Source: JAPUDQ01 sp964462335 (GTDB lineage: Bacteria > Patescibacteriota > Saccharimonadia > Saccharimonadales > Saccharimonadaceae). Taken from it: a DNA stretch of 27,775 bases. The translations under genes and the position numbers were made by a program. The notes below the pieces were generated by a model. It was given only the letters and a program-made list of their open reading frames with translations. It was not told the origin of the DNA and made no database searches. Below are positions 15,469-23,242 of this stretch, in pieces (positions within the stretch are counted from its first letter, which is position 1; every line of letters begins with the position of its first letter). The DNA is taken from assembly GCA_964462335.1 (NCBI GenBank), contig CAYWYG010000008.1, positions 1 through 27,775 of the forward strand, given 5' to 3'.

Positions 15469-15906
15469 ATGATTAGTAAATGGGCACAGTTGTTCCCGCG
15501 AAAAATCGGTATACTGGATAATGTGACGGTTTCTGATACTGAGTTTGATAATTTGATATCACGCGCCATGGACGAGCTGCCAGAGCAGTATATAGCGGGG
15601 TTGCGTAACGTTGCTATTGTGTATGCCGATGAACCGAGTCCTGAACAGGCAAACAAGCTACACCTACGCGGCGATCAGCGACTGTTGGGCTTGTATGAGG
15701 GTATTCCACTACCTCAGCGTGGGGCGGGCTACAATCTGGTGCTGCCAGACAAGATAACACTTTTTAAGCACCCGATTTTAGAAGTCTCACATGATGACAC
15801 AAGTTTTTATCGACAGATCAAACATACATTGTGGCACGAAATTGCGCATTATTATGGTCTCGATCACGATCGCATTCATGAGATCGAAGCACATTGGGTG
15901 TCGTAA
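15469..15906 (+). CDS. Small zinc metalloprotease (MMP-type, HExxHxxGxxH)
   Basis: A 145-residue single-domain protein ending in a full metzincin-like zinc site, HEIAHYYGLDH at 123-133, with Glu124 as the base. The N-terminal half (FDNLISRAMDELPEQYIAGLRNVAIVYADEPS) matches the small bacterial 'possible zinc metallo-peptidase' family (PF06262), recalled from memory. No signal or membrane segment, so cytosolic. I chose the ATG at 15469, 13 bases after TATAGT (15451-15456), with a weak AAGGA; a longer frame from 15373 would overlap the divergent gene. Its target is unknown. Confidence 0.85.
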   Translation: MISKWAQLFPRKIGILDNVTVSDTEFDNLISRAMDELPEQYIAGLRNVAIVYADEPSPEQANKLHLRGDQRLLGLYEGIPLPQRGAGYNLVLPDKITLFKHPILEVSHDDTSFYRQIKHTLWHEIAHYYGLDHDRIHEIEAHWVS

Positions 15907-15933
15907 CCTGTAGACATTTGGACGGGTGGGGCA

Positions 15934-15962
15934 TTGACACATGTTAATTATTATGCTAGTAT
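15934..15962 (+). promoter_or_regulatory. Strong promoter upstream of the 83-codon gene
   Basis: TTGACA (15934-15939), 17 bp, TAGTAT (15957-15962) with an extended TGC. The predicted start near 15969 leaves a leader of about nine bases with no SD before the ATG at 15978. Confidence 0.85.
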
Positions 15963-15977
15963 AGAAATATACCCACC

Positions 15978-16229
15978 ATGCTAAAAATAAAACGAACATT
16001 TCATCTCTCGATCCCAACATTCGGTCTTGCTTCGACAAGATCATTACAGTTGAGCCCTGTGCCTGATGATGGTGATGAGCTGACGCAAGCCGTCGCTGCC
16101 GATACGGTCGATCACGATGACAACTGGGTTTTGGGCGAGCGACCAGATGAGGCTGAACTCGACGCCTTTTGGGACACGGTTGAAAAAGACATTCAAAAAG
16201 ACCCGAGCTGGTTCAAATTTGACGATTAA
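15978..16229 (+). CDS. Small acidic protein, unrecognised
   Basis: An 83-residue protein with a basic N-terminus (MLKIKRTFHL) and a strongly acidic remainder (PDDGDE, DHDD, RPDEAELDAFWDTVEKD), ending WFKFDD. It has no signal peptide or membrane span and no known motif. The reality of the gene rests on a near-consensus promoter 15 bases upstream and its placement as a separate unit. Such acidic small proteins can be nucleic-acid mimics or partners of larger proteins, but nothing here decides. The short leader without an SD suggests start-codon-proximal initiation. Confidence 0.65.
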   Translation: MLKIKRTFHLSIPTFGLASTRSLQLSPVPDDGDELTQAVAADTVDHDDNWVLGERPDEAELDAFWDTVEKDIQKDPSWFKFDD

Positions 16230-16251
16230 TCTACGCCTCATGAAGTGTTTC

Positions 16252-16260
16252 TGCTATCAT
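16252..16260 (+). promoter_or_regulatory. Extended -10 upstream of coiled-coil membrane protein
   Basis: TGC then TATCAT (16255-16260), about 35 bases before the ATG at 16295. A strong SD (GGGAGGGG, 16285-16292) precedes the start. Confidence 0.4.
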
Positions 16261-16294
16261 GAGCGTATATTTATGATAGTAAATGGGAGGGGAT

Positions 16295-16891
16295 ATGGCA
16301 GTCACACCTAAGTCACCAGACGCTACTACGCAACCATCGACATCGCCTGCGTCGGATGCGGCGAAACCAGTGCTTGATGTACCTAAAGAGAAACATAGCC
16401 GAGCATTTTCATTTGTGAGTATGCTCTTTCTCGTGATGCTCCTCGTTGCGGGTATCATGAGTTATCTCTGGTATGGCCAGTCGCAACAAGCGTCGGGTTA
16501 TCAAAATGACATCAGCTCGCTCCGCAAAGAGACTGAGTCGCTACGTACAACGATCGCGGCCTTGAAAAAGCAAAATGCGAACCTCGGTGATGCAGTCGTC
16601 GATCAGGTTGCCAACGGTACGGCAACCCAAACTGACGATGAGGCGATACGCGCCGTCGTCGGAGCTCGCGTGCATGCTTACAAAGATGGTGCGGATGACA
16701 AATTTACAATCACCTATGTCAAAAAAGAAGTGCCATTTGCCCGTGTCGGCGTCAGTGTCGAGCCGGCTGGCGGATATGCCTGTTGGCTGAAAAAAGCCGA
16801 TGATATCTGGCTCGTTCTCTTTTGCGGTCAAGCACCGCCGCTCCAAGCCGAGCTTGATATCTGGGGGGTCCCCAGTAGTATCCTGAACTAA
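16295..16891 (+). CDS. Single-span membrane protein with coiled coil
   Basis: A 198-residue protein of no recognised family. Residues 1-38 are a Thr/Ser/Pro-rich cytoplasmic-type head, 39-60 a transmembrane helix (FSFVSMLFLVMLLVAG), and 68-98 a heptad-rich coiled coil (ISSLRKETESLRTTIAALKK). The remaining 100 residues (VRAYKD..., then two cysteines in YACWLKK and LFCGQA) should lie outside and could form a disulfide. ATG 16295 is preferred over the in-frame ATG at 16283 because the SD lies between them. A hairpin (CTGGGG/CCCCAG, 16861-16875) falls within its last codons but lacks a T-run. Confidence 0.75.
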   Translation: MAVTPKSPDATTQPSTSPASDAAKPVLDVPKEKHSRAFSFVSMLFLVMLLVAGIMSYLWYGQSQQASGYQNDISSLRKETESLRTTIAALKKQNANLGDAVVDQVANGTATQTDDEAIRAVVGARVHAYKDGADDKFTITYVKKEVPFARVGVSVEPAGGYACWLKKADDIWLVLFCGQAPPLQAELDIWGVPSSILN

Positions 16892-16894
16892 CGC

Positions 16895-16923
16895 TTTACG
16901 AACTACCTCGTATCTGTTACAAT
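16895..16923 (+). promoter_or_regulatory. Promoter of rplU
   Basis: TTTACG (16895-16900), 17 bp, TACAAT (16918-16923) with an extended TGT. SD AAAGGA lies at about 16949-16954 before the ATG at 16961. Confidence 0.75.
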
Positions 16924-16960
16924 ACGTTACTAGTACAATTAATTCTCAAAAAGGAATGCT

Positions 16961-17272
16961 ATGAAAGCAGTCGTTCGAATCGGCGGTAAACAGTATGTTG
17001 TCGCCGAAAAAGAGACCCTCCTGGTGGATCGCCTCCCGGATGGAACCAAAGAGCTCACGCTCGAACCACTGATGGTCTTTGGTGACAAAGATGTTTCAGT
17101 TGGCACACCGCTTGTCAGTGGTGCCACAATAAAAGCGACAGTCGTCGACGAAGAAGTCAAAGGTGACAAAGTCCGCGTTATCCGCTACAAAGCCAAAAAG
17201 CGCGTCCACAAAGTCAACGGCCACCGTCAACAATACAGCCGAATCGAAATCGGCGCGATAAAGTTAAAGTAA
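16961..17272 (+). CDS. rplU: Ribosomal protein bL21
   Basis: A 103-residue ribosomal protein bL21, which binds 23S rRNA in the large subunit. MKAVVRIGGKQYVV is the family's N-terminal signature, and YKAKKRVHKVNGHRQQYSRIEI near the end (key residues K, R, GHRQ) matches the conserved rRNA-binding tail. Length is normal. In most bacteria rplU is followed by rpmA (bL27); here a strong terminator follows at once, so it is a single-gene unit and rpmA must be elsewhere. Confidence 0.98.
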   Translation: MKAVVRIGGKQYVVAEKETLLVDRLPDGTKELTLEPLMVFGDKDVSVGTPLVSGATIKATVVDEEVKGDKVRVIRYKAKKRVHKVNGHRQQYSRIEIGAIKLK

Positions 17273-17285
17273 GAACTGCAACAGT

Positions 17286-17315
17286 AAAACCAGCCGGGCG
17301 CACCTGGCTGGTTTT
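17286..17315. terminator. Strong intrinsic terminator after rplU
   Basis: A 13-bp stem, AAAACCAGCCGGG (17286-17298) with CCTGGCTGGTTTT (17303-17315), one G-U pair and the 4-nt loop CGCA, ending in Ts. The A/T flanks could allow function in both directions. Confidence 0.93.
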
Positions 17316-17404
17316 ACTATGAAAAATCTTTCGTTAGTACAACCACCGGTCGTACCATTATCTAGCTAAGCTTGCTGGCGACACATTTTCTCACAAACTG
17401 ATTA

Positions 17405-17413
17405 TGATATAAT
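17405..17413 (+). promoter_or_regulatory. Extended -10 promoter of surface protein 2
   Basis: TGA then TATAAT (17408-17413). The predicted leader is about 37 bases and holds SD GGGAGGG (17446-17452) before the ATG at 17457. Confidence 0.65.
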
Positions 17414-17456
17414 TGATACCGTAATCGATCACAAATAGGTCGAATGGGAGGGACAA

Positions 17457-19306
17457 ATGCGTAAACAGATAGGAGTCTATGAAAAAATCCTTGCCGCAGT
17501 GGCAGTGAGCGTGTTTGGTGTGGCGATACTGTCACCATCTGCAAGTGCGGCGACGATTCCTGTCGATGACGTGACGGCAGTAGGCAGTCCGGTGACGTGT
17601 AATTTGCAGAGTGCTATCGAATCAGCCAACACCAACACGGCAGTCAACGGATGTGTCGCGGGAGACCCCATGCCCGCAGTTGATACGATTGAGCTGGGAA
17701 ATGGAGCGTATCAACTAGCTGGTGATAGTACGACCGTCCTCAGCGAATCTACTAATTTATATGGCGTTCGAGTACTGATACGACGATAGAAATAGTTTTG
17801 CCAGGCGTGGGCGGAGTTAGCGCTATTGTCGAGGATATCGTAGAGCGGCAATTTACCCTACGCTACGCTCATTTTACGATTACATCACCGAGTAGCGGCA
17901 CGTATGGTAACCTCACGAATTCCGTGAGGGCTTCAGTTGGCGCAACAATTTATATCGATGATGTCGTAGCTGGTATTTGCACAGTGATTACAGTTGGCGA
18001 TACAGATTCTCACAACAAAGGCAGCGTCTCGATTCGTAATAGCCAGTTCATGAGTATCGAGGTTGTAAGAAACCACAGGATGTCATCTTTTCCAGTGACG
18101 ATCCAGGATACACGGGTAGAGACATCCTCCCCCATAAATATTGGTATTATCGTCGATGATCATCAGGCGAGCACCCAACAAGCAGATAACTCCACGCTGG
18201 TCGAGCGCAGCAACATACAAGGCCAAGGTGGGAGCTACACGACTGGCATACGCTACTATAATCCGCGCGGTATTACGAATTTTACGCTACGTGATAGTAT
18301 CGTGACGGGGTATAGTATCGGGATAAGTGTGAATGAGTGTAGCGTACGACAGTCTTCGGGCTCAACGACGTATGTAGAAAATTCGATGATAGGTGGGGGT
18401 GGCATGAATGTTGGTGCGGCTATCCTGTGCGGTCACTACATATCTATCGACACTACCTATCACGACATTGTGGGATCGGCCGTCACTGCTCATACCAACA
18501 CCTCAATACATAGCTCTTCTGAAAGAGGTGCATCCCGTTTAGAATCTTACAATTCAACGTATACGCGCATTACCCCGGGCGGAACGTATGATTTTTCATC
18601 CCTCGCCAACCAGTCGGCAGGATCGTTGGGTATTGCTCAGCTCACGGGAGTAGTGACTATATATACAACAACATCACCAGGTGCTGTCACGGCTACTGGG
18701 TCTGAGCTCATATATGTCCACAATACATTTGCCAATAACACGCTCGGCACGGGCTCCGTGCTGGCCTTTGATGGCGCTGCCGATCTGGCGACGATGAGAT
18801 GGCGCAACAACGCTATGGAAGGTTCACCTAGGACGGGTAGCTATACTGCCACTGCTGATACCGTTAGCGATAATCTCACGACAGGTGTCGCGCAAACAGG
18901 GATTGCTCACGTCAGTGGCTTTGTCCTCGGCGCGCTGGCCGACAATGGCGGGGTGCGTCCTCTAGGTGTCAATGGTACGAACGGGCATGTACTCACGATG
19001 CGTCCGCTTGCGACTTCGCCGCTCATCGACGGTGCTCCAAGTGCAGATCTCACGCTCGATCAACGTCACGGCCCTCGATCGGTATTAGGAGCATATGATG
19101 TCGGTGCAGTCGAGGTGAGTATAGCTGAATATCTTGCAGGTGGCGGCGTATGGCCGCGTCTGACTCTCGCCCAGACAGGCACGAATCAATGGCTGATAGT
19201 GGTTGGGGTGATTACGATAATGAGCATCATGGTTGCATTGCTATTTCTGCGCGCTGAATATTCTCGCGACAATGATATGATGAGGCACGAAGGCATTTGG
19301 TTATAG
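17457..19306 (+). pseudogene. Frameshifted beta-helix surface protein, LAQTG tail
   Basis: Paralogue of the protein at 12067. The first frame (17457-17789) has a signal peptide (1-34, SPSASAA) and a CSLREA module (VTCNLQSAIESANT, NGCVAGD, DTIELGNGAYQL), then drifts into a stop. The second frame is open from about 17768 to 19306 and carries the beta-helix (ENSMIGGGGMNVG, DTTYHDIVGSA), choice-of-anchor Q segment (LTMRPLATSPLIDGAPS, DQRHGPRS, YDVGAVEV) and LAQTG plus membrane span. A one-base loss near 17764-17768 explains it: in the second frame the peptide continues SSTDTTIEIVLPGVGG, fitting the module. Promoter and SD remain intact. It may be a true mutation, a sequencing error or a switched-off variant. 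Confidence 0.8.
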
Positions 19307-19421
19307 TTCTCGTTCGTTAGCCTCGATAAGGTTATAGAGGTCTGGTCGTGAGCCCAGCTATCGTACCCACCTTTTGTTTCACGCGTGGTATAATCATGAG
19401 AGCTATGAAGGGATGTAGAGT
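19307..19421 (+). promoter_or_regulatory. parAB promoter with parS-like half site
   Basis: An extended -10, TGG-TATAAT (19386-19394), lies 27 bases before the parA ATG, with SD GAAGGGA (about 19408-19414). TGTTTCACG (19375-19383) matches the first nine bases of the canonical 16-bp ParB site, but the second half is degenerate; CACGCGTG (19380-19387) is an 8-bp palindrome overlapping it. The site sits just where bound ParB would block RNA polymerase. A hairpin with one mismatch (CCTCGATA/TATAGAGG, 19321-19340) precedes it and may be the end of the upstream transcript. Confidence 0.5.
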
Positions 19422-20204
19422 ATGAGCTCACCAGTGATTATCGCGGTAACCAATCAAAAGGGCGGCGTCGGCAAGACGACGACCAGTATCAACGTCGCGT
19501 ATTGCCTCCACAAACTGGGGAAACGAGTCTTGCTCGTGGATTTTGATCCCCAAGGCAACGCGACTAGCGGGCTCGGCATCGACAAACACGCGGTGACGCT
19601 CACCAGCCTCGATATCATTCAGCTCGATAGTTCGGCAGCTGATGCCGTCGTGCCTACCCAGTACAGACACATCGACATCATCCCGGCCGTGCCGGAACTT
19701 GCCAATGCCGAAGTAGAGCTCGCGAAAGCCGAACGTCGATTTGTGCGCTTGCGTCAGGCCTTGCAGCACCTCGATTCGTACGATGTCATCGTGATTGATA
19801 GCCCTCCAAGTTTAAGCCTCCTCACGGTTAATGCATTGATCGCCTCCCATTACGTCTTGCTGCCAGTACAAGCAGAGTTCTACGCGCTCGAAGGGCTCGG
19901 GCAACTACTTGAAACGATTAAATTGATTCGTAAGGGGATGAACCCAACTCTTGAATTGATCGGGGTACTCGTCACTATGATGGACAGCCGTACGACATTG
20001 AGTCGTCAAGTTCACGAAGAGATCGTCAAGCATTTTCCAGGTAAGGTTTTCGAGACCGCAATACCGCGCAACGTCCGCATCGCTGAAGCGCCAAGCCACG
20101 GCGTGCCTGTCGGCGCATATGATCGCTGGAGCAAGGGTGCGCGGGCTTACAAATCGGTCACAAAAGAATTAGTCGATCGGTTAGTTGCGAAAGGAGTTGC
20201 ATAA
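19422..20204 (+). CDS. parA: Chromosome-partitioning ATPase ParA/Soj
   Basis: A 260-residue ParA ATPase. The deviant Walker A box KGGVGKTT (13-20) with its signature lysine, LLVDFDPQGNAT (Walker A-prime) and VIVIDSPPSLSLLT (Walker B) are all present, as is the C-terminal IPRNVRIAEAPSHGVP block of Soj-type proteins. ParA forms ATP-dependent dimers on the nucleoid and, with ParB bound at parS, moves the origin region. No N-terminal HTH domain, so it is the short chromosomal type. It is followed two bases later by parB, whose SD lies inside the parA end. parAB commonly lies near the replication origin. Confidence 0.97.
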   Translation: MSSPVIIAVTNQKGGVGKTTTSINVAYCLHKLGKRVLLVDFDPQGNATSGLGIDKHAVTLTSLDIIQLDSSAADAVVPTQYRHIDIIPAVPELANAEVELAKAERRFVRLRQALQHLDSYDVIVIDSPPSLSLLTVNALIASHYVLLPVQAEFYALEGLGQLLETIKLIRKGMNPTLELIGVLVTMMDSRTTLSRQVHEEIVKHFPGKVFETAIPRNVRIAEAPSHGVPVGAYDRWSKGARAYKSVTKELVDRLVAKGVA

Positions 20205-20205
20205 T

Positions 20206-21084
20206 ATGACAGCGCGCGGGCTTGGTCGTGGGTTTGACTCGTTGATACCGACTGATGTACTCGATGAAACATTTGATCCGACCGCAGGGAGTGATGAGAA
20301 GGTTTCGGAATTACGTTTTATTACACTCGATGCTATCGTGCCAAATCCTGATCAGCCTCGACGTGATTTTGATCGAACAGCACTGGAAGAATTAGCCGAA
20401 TCACTCAAGCATCATGGGGTTATTCAGCCAATCATTGTTGCCGCAAAGGGTGGTATGTACCAAATTGTCGCAGGTGAGCGTCGCTGGCGCGCGGCGCAGA
20501 TTGCAGGTATTGAGCGCATACCGGCGCTTGTTCGTACGCTCAGTAATCAGCACAAGCTAGAGGTCGCACTTATTGAGAACCTTCAGCGCGAGAATCTCAA
20601 CCCATTGGAGACCGCCACTGCTTATCTCAAGCTGAACACGCAGTTTAATATGACGCACGAGGAGATCGCGAAACGTGCTGGTGGTAAAGCAGTAAGCACG
20701 ATCACAAATACTATACGGCTATTACGGCTTCCTGATAACGCGAAACAGGCGATTATAGACGGAAAGATAAGCGAAGGTCATGCACGTCAAATTTTGGCGC
20801 TCGATACGCCAGAGATTCAGGCTGAGTTGCTGCATCGTATCATCAAGGATGGCTGGAGTGTGCGCAAGGCAGAACAGTTTGTTGTCGGTTACAAAAAAGG
20901 CGAACTTGGCCATAAGGCAGCCAGTGCTGTGCGGCATACTCGCTCTGACACAGATTTTACGCGGTCGTTTTCACAGCGTATTGGGCTCGATGTAAAGCAC
21001 AAGACGACAGCGCACGGTGGGCAGATTATCATCAGCTACAAAAATGACAGAGACCTAAGTCGGCTTGAAGAGTTGTTGAAATAG
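20206..21084 (+). CDS. parB: Chromosome-partitioning protein ParB/Spo0J
   Basis: A 292-residue ParB: a CTP-dependent DNA-sliding clamp that loads at parS and activates ParA. Seen in order: the short ParA-contact N-terminus (GLGRGFDSLIPTD), the ParB/Srx CTPase region with PNPDQPRRDF and GERRWRAAQIAG (the GERR CTP-binding motif), ENLQRENLNPLETA, a helix-turn-helix (TMxHEEIAKRAGG, AVSTITNTIRLL) that reads parS, and a C-terminal dimer domain. ATG 20206 is chosen because SD AAAGGAG (20190-20196) precedes it at the proper distance; a GTG-type start at 20185 would fall inside parA. Co-transcribed with parA. Confidence 0.96.
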   Translation: MTARGLGRGFDSLIPTDVLDETFDPTAGSDEKVSELRFITLDAIVPNPDQPRRDFDRTALEELAESLKHHGVIQPIIVAAKGGMYQIVAGERRWRAAQIAGIERIPALVRTLSNQHKLEVALIENLQRENLNPLETATAYLKLNTQFNMTHEEIAKRAGGKAVSTITNTIRLLRLPDNAKQAIIDGKISEGHARQILALDTPEIQAELLHRIIKDGWSVRKAEQFVVGYKKGELGHKAASAVRHTRSDTDFTRSFSQRIGLDVKHKTTAHGGQIIISYKNDRDLSRLEELLK

Positions 21085-21128
21085 TTGACTCTGAGCGATA
21101 CCGCTACATGTCCCGGTCCCGTGCTGCG

Positions 21129-21725
21129 CTAGAAGTTCGTGCTGATTTTGCTAAATGGATAGATGCGCATGGCGACCGGACCCACGACATTGTCGAGAGG
21201 GATGAGGCCGAGGCCATTGCGTGAGTCAAGCGACTCATTTCCGCCACGATTGTCGCCGATCACAAATATTTGGCCTTCGGGGATAGACATTTTATCAACT
21301 TTGCCGGTAACGGAAGAGGCATACACGCTGACGCCCTCATATGGGTTAAAGCCGTTCGGGTGAGCATCGTTATAGACGGTGACGCGACCGGCATCTACCT
21401 CTATCTGCTCTCCAGGAAGTCCGATGACGCGTTTGACGACAAATTCATCGGCGCGCATCTCTTCGAACTTTGGGTTGCGAAACACGATCACATGTCCGCG
21501 AGCCGGCAGGTAGGATTCACCTTTTATTGCTGCCCATGTCATCGGAAGGCGATTGACGATGAGTCTATCATTTGTATACATCGTGGACTCCATACTAGGT
21601 CCAGTGACGCTAAAACTACGAAATACCAGTGAATTGATGAGCCAGGCACCGATAATGACTGCCACGACAAACCAGACGATTCCGAAGACGTCGCGCAAAC
21701 TCTGACGATGTTCAATAGTCAGCAT
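21129..21725 (-). CDS. lepB: Signal peptidase I
   Basis: A 198-residue type I signal peptidase that cuts signal peptides at the outer face of the membrane. One membrane span at about 14-36 (GIVWFVVAVIIGAWLI), nucleophile Ser44 in GPSMESTM, general base Lys98 in VVKRVIGLPGE, and the box E motif GDNRGGNESLDSR near 157-169. Residue layout and length match Gram-positive-type enzymes. It should process the secreted proteins encoded at 5994, 12067 and 17457. Eight bases separate it from the upstream polymerase-like gene on the same strand, so the two form an operon. It converges with parB across 44 bases. Confidence 0.97.
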   Translation of the reverse strand: MLTIEHRQSLRDVFGIVWFVVAVIIGAWLINSLVFRSFSVTGPSMESTMYTNDRLIVNRLPMTWAAIKGESYLPARGHVIVFRNPKFEEMRADEFVVKRVIGLPGEQIEVDAGRVTVYNDAHPNGFNPYEGVSVYASSVTGKVDKMSIPEGQIFVIGDNRGGNESLDSRNGLGLIPLDNVVGPVAMRIYPFSKISTNF

Positions 21726-21733
21726 ATCAGTAT

Positions 21734-23152
21734 CTAGGATACACGGTTATGCTGATTACGCCTAGGCGGTCTTGCTGGCAGTAGTGTAGCCCCGTAACTT
21801 ACTGCGAGCACGCACCATATGTGGAGTACGTTGGGGTAACCTGAAAAGAAGCACCATTGAGAAATGAGTGCGACAATGAGCGCCATACCTAGCCATAGCC
21901 GCTGTCGGTAGAGCGCGATAAGCGGGATGATGCAGCAAGCTGCAAATAGTATGATACCGACACTGCCGAGCTCACTCGCTGTCTCGAGGTAGTGATTGTT
22001 GACGACACTACCGATGCCAAGATCTGGGTTGTAGGCATGAGCTGCGACACCAAAACCACCTAGCCCAACACCGAACAGAGCAGTAGGCATGTCGGTGACG
22101 AGTATATGCAGCGCCGTCGATGACATGGTCTCGCGGTCAGTTTGTGATGATGTGACGGGTGCGGTATTGGGTAGTTGGCTCGATACTGCGGGTGCTGATT
22201 CGGGAAGATGTATGAGGCCAAGACTAATGTGCGGTAGTGCCTTTTGCAGCGACTGATACCCGTCAAGTGAACCTGGCTGATAGTGTGCGATAGCGGCAAG
22301 ACCAAGAAGGGTAGATGCTGTGACGGCCCCTGTCAGGACAAGACATCGAAGGACTCGCGTCATTGCAGGACGATAGGCACTGATAAGTACTATGGAGCCG
22401 ATCGCCATCGCAATATAGCCGCCTCGCGATAGTGTAGCGATCAATGTTATCCACATAACTCCCGCCATCCCAGACTGTAGGCGGGAGATTTTACCTGTAG
22501 TGAGCCATAGCCACAATAGGTAGATGAGAGGTATCACGAGAAAATTTGCGAGGAATTGCGGTTCAGCAAACCAACCAGTCGGTCGCGCGAAGCCGAATAC
22601 CTCAGACCCATACATCGGTGGCAACAGTGTAATCGATGAGGGCGCGCCAAGTGCTTCGCTGAAAATTTGAAACCACGCAAATACGCAGCTCGCCAGTACA
22701 CCGACCGCTGCCGAATACATGAGAAACTGACGTTCAGCGTGGATCTCTTTACGCCACACGATGATGCTCGCACACACCATAACGATGAGGAGAACCATTG
22801 CCCATAGTACGATACCCCGAGCTACATTGCGGCTGTAGAGAAGCGATATACCGCTGTAGGCTGCAGAAATGCTCAGCATAGCCATCCAGGGGTCATTCAC
22901 GAAGATGCGCCAATGTGAGATAAGGCGAGGAATGGACAGGATAACAAAAGCCATACATGCGATCATAGGCATACTTAGCTCAAGATGTGCTGTCGAACTC
23001 ATTCCTAGGTTCATAAGTGGCTGATAGCTCCACGCAAATAAAGTTACGGTCAGAAAGAATACGCGTAACGCACCAGGCTGTGCTCGCCATCTCGATACTA
23101 CTCTCAGCCATCTTTCATAGAACACCAACATAATGGTTTTACTGTAGGTCAT
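21734..23152 (-). CDS. O-antigen ligase/Wzy polymerase-like membrane protein
   Basis: A 472-residue polytopic protein with about 11-12 membrane spans and a large outside loop (about 310-375). The loop borders match the Wzy/O-antigen ligase (Wzy_C) superfamily: IATLSRGGYIAMAIG before it, with the conserved Arg, and GVGLGGFGVAAHAYNP plus VVNNHYLETASELGSVG after it, where the His is catalytic-like. These enzymes transfer or polymerise lipid-linked glycans at the outer membrane face. In a presumed Gram-positive-type cell it would build a surface polysaccharide or modify wall glycans. The start is uncertain: ATG 23152 has no clear SD, and an ATG at 23131 sits nine bases after a TTGCGA-17-TACAGT promoter-like element. 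In an operon with lepB. Confidence 0.85.
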   Translation of the reverse strand: MTYSKTIMLVFYERWLRVVSRWRAQPGALRVFFLTVTLFAWSYQPLMNLGMSSTAHLELSMPMIACMAFVILSIPRLISHWRIFVNDPWMAMLSISAAYSGISLLYSRNVARGIVLWAMVLLIVMVCASIIVWRKEIHAERQFLMYSAAVGVLASCVFAWFQIFSEALGAPSSITLLPPMYGSEVFGFARPTGWFAEPQFLANFLVIPLIYLLWLWLTTGKISRLQSGMAGVMWITLIATLSRGGYIAMAIGSIVLISAYRPAMTRVLRCLVLTGAVTASTLLGLAAIAHYQPGSLDGYQSLQKALPHISLGLIHLPESAPAVSSQLPNTAPVTSSQTDRETMSSTALHILVTDMPTALFGVGLGGFGVAAHAYNPDLGIGSVVNNHYLETASELGSVGIILFAACCIIPLIALYRQRLWLGMALIVALISQWCFFSGYPNVLHIWCVLAVSYGATLLPARPPRRNQHNRVS

Positions 23153-23200
23153 CTTGCCTATGGTCGCAAGCAGTATATAGGGTATTTATGCGACAAGAGG

Positions 23201-23229
23201 TTTTCAACCCAAAACAAATTGATTATAGT
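23201..23229 (+). promoter_or_regulatory. Promoter of the LCP gene, near-leaderless
   Basis: TTTTCA (23201-23206), 17 bp, TATAGT (23224-23229), then 13 bases to the ATG at 23243. The leader would be about seven bases with no SD. Confidence 0.55.
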
Positions 23230-23242
23230 TAGTAGAGCATTT

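Noticed and set aside
16861..16875. Hairpin CTGGGG/CCCCAG as a terminator before rplU
   Set aside because: It lies within codons of the upstream gene and has no T-run after it.
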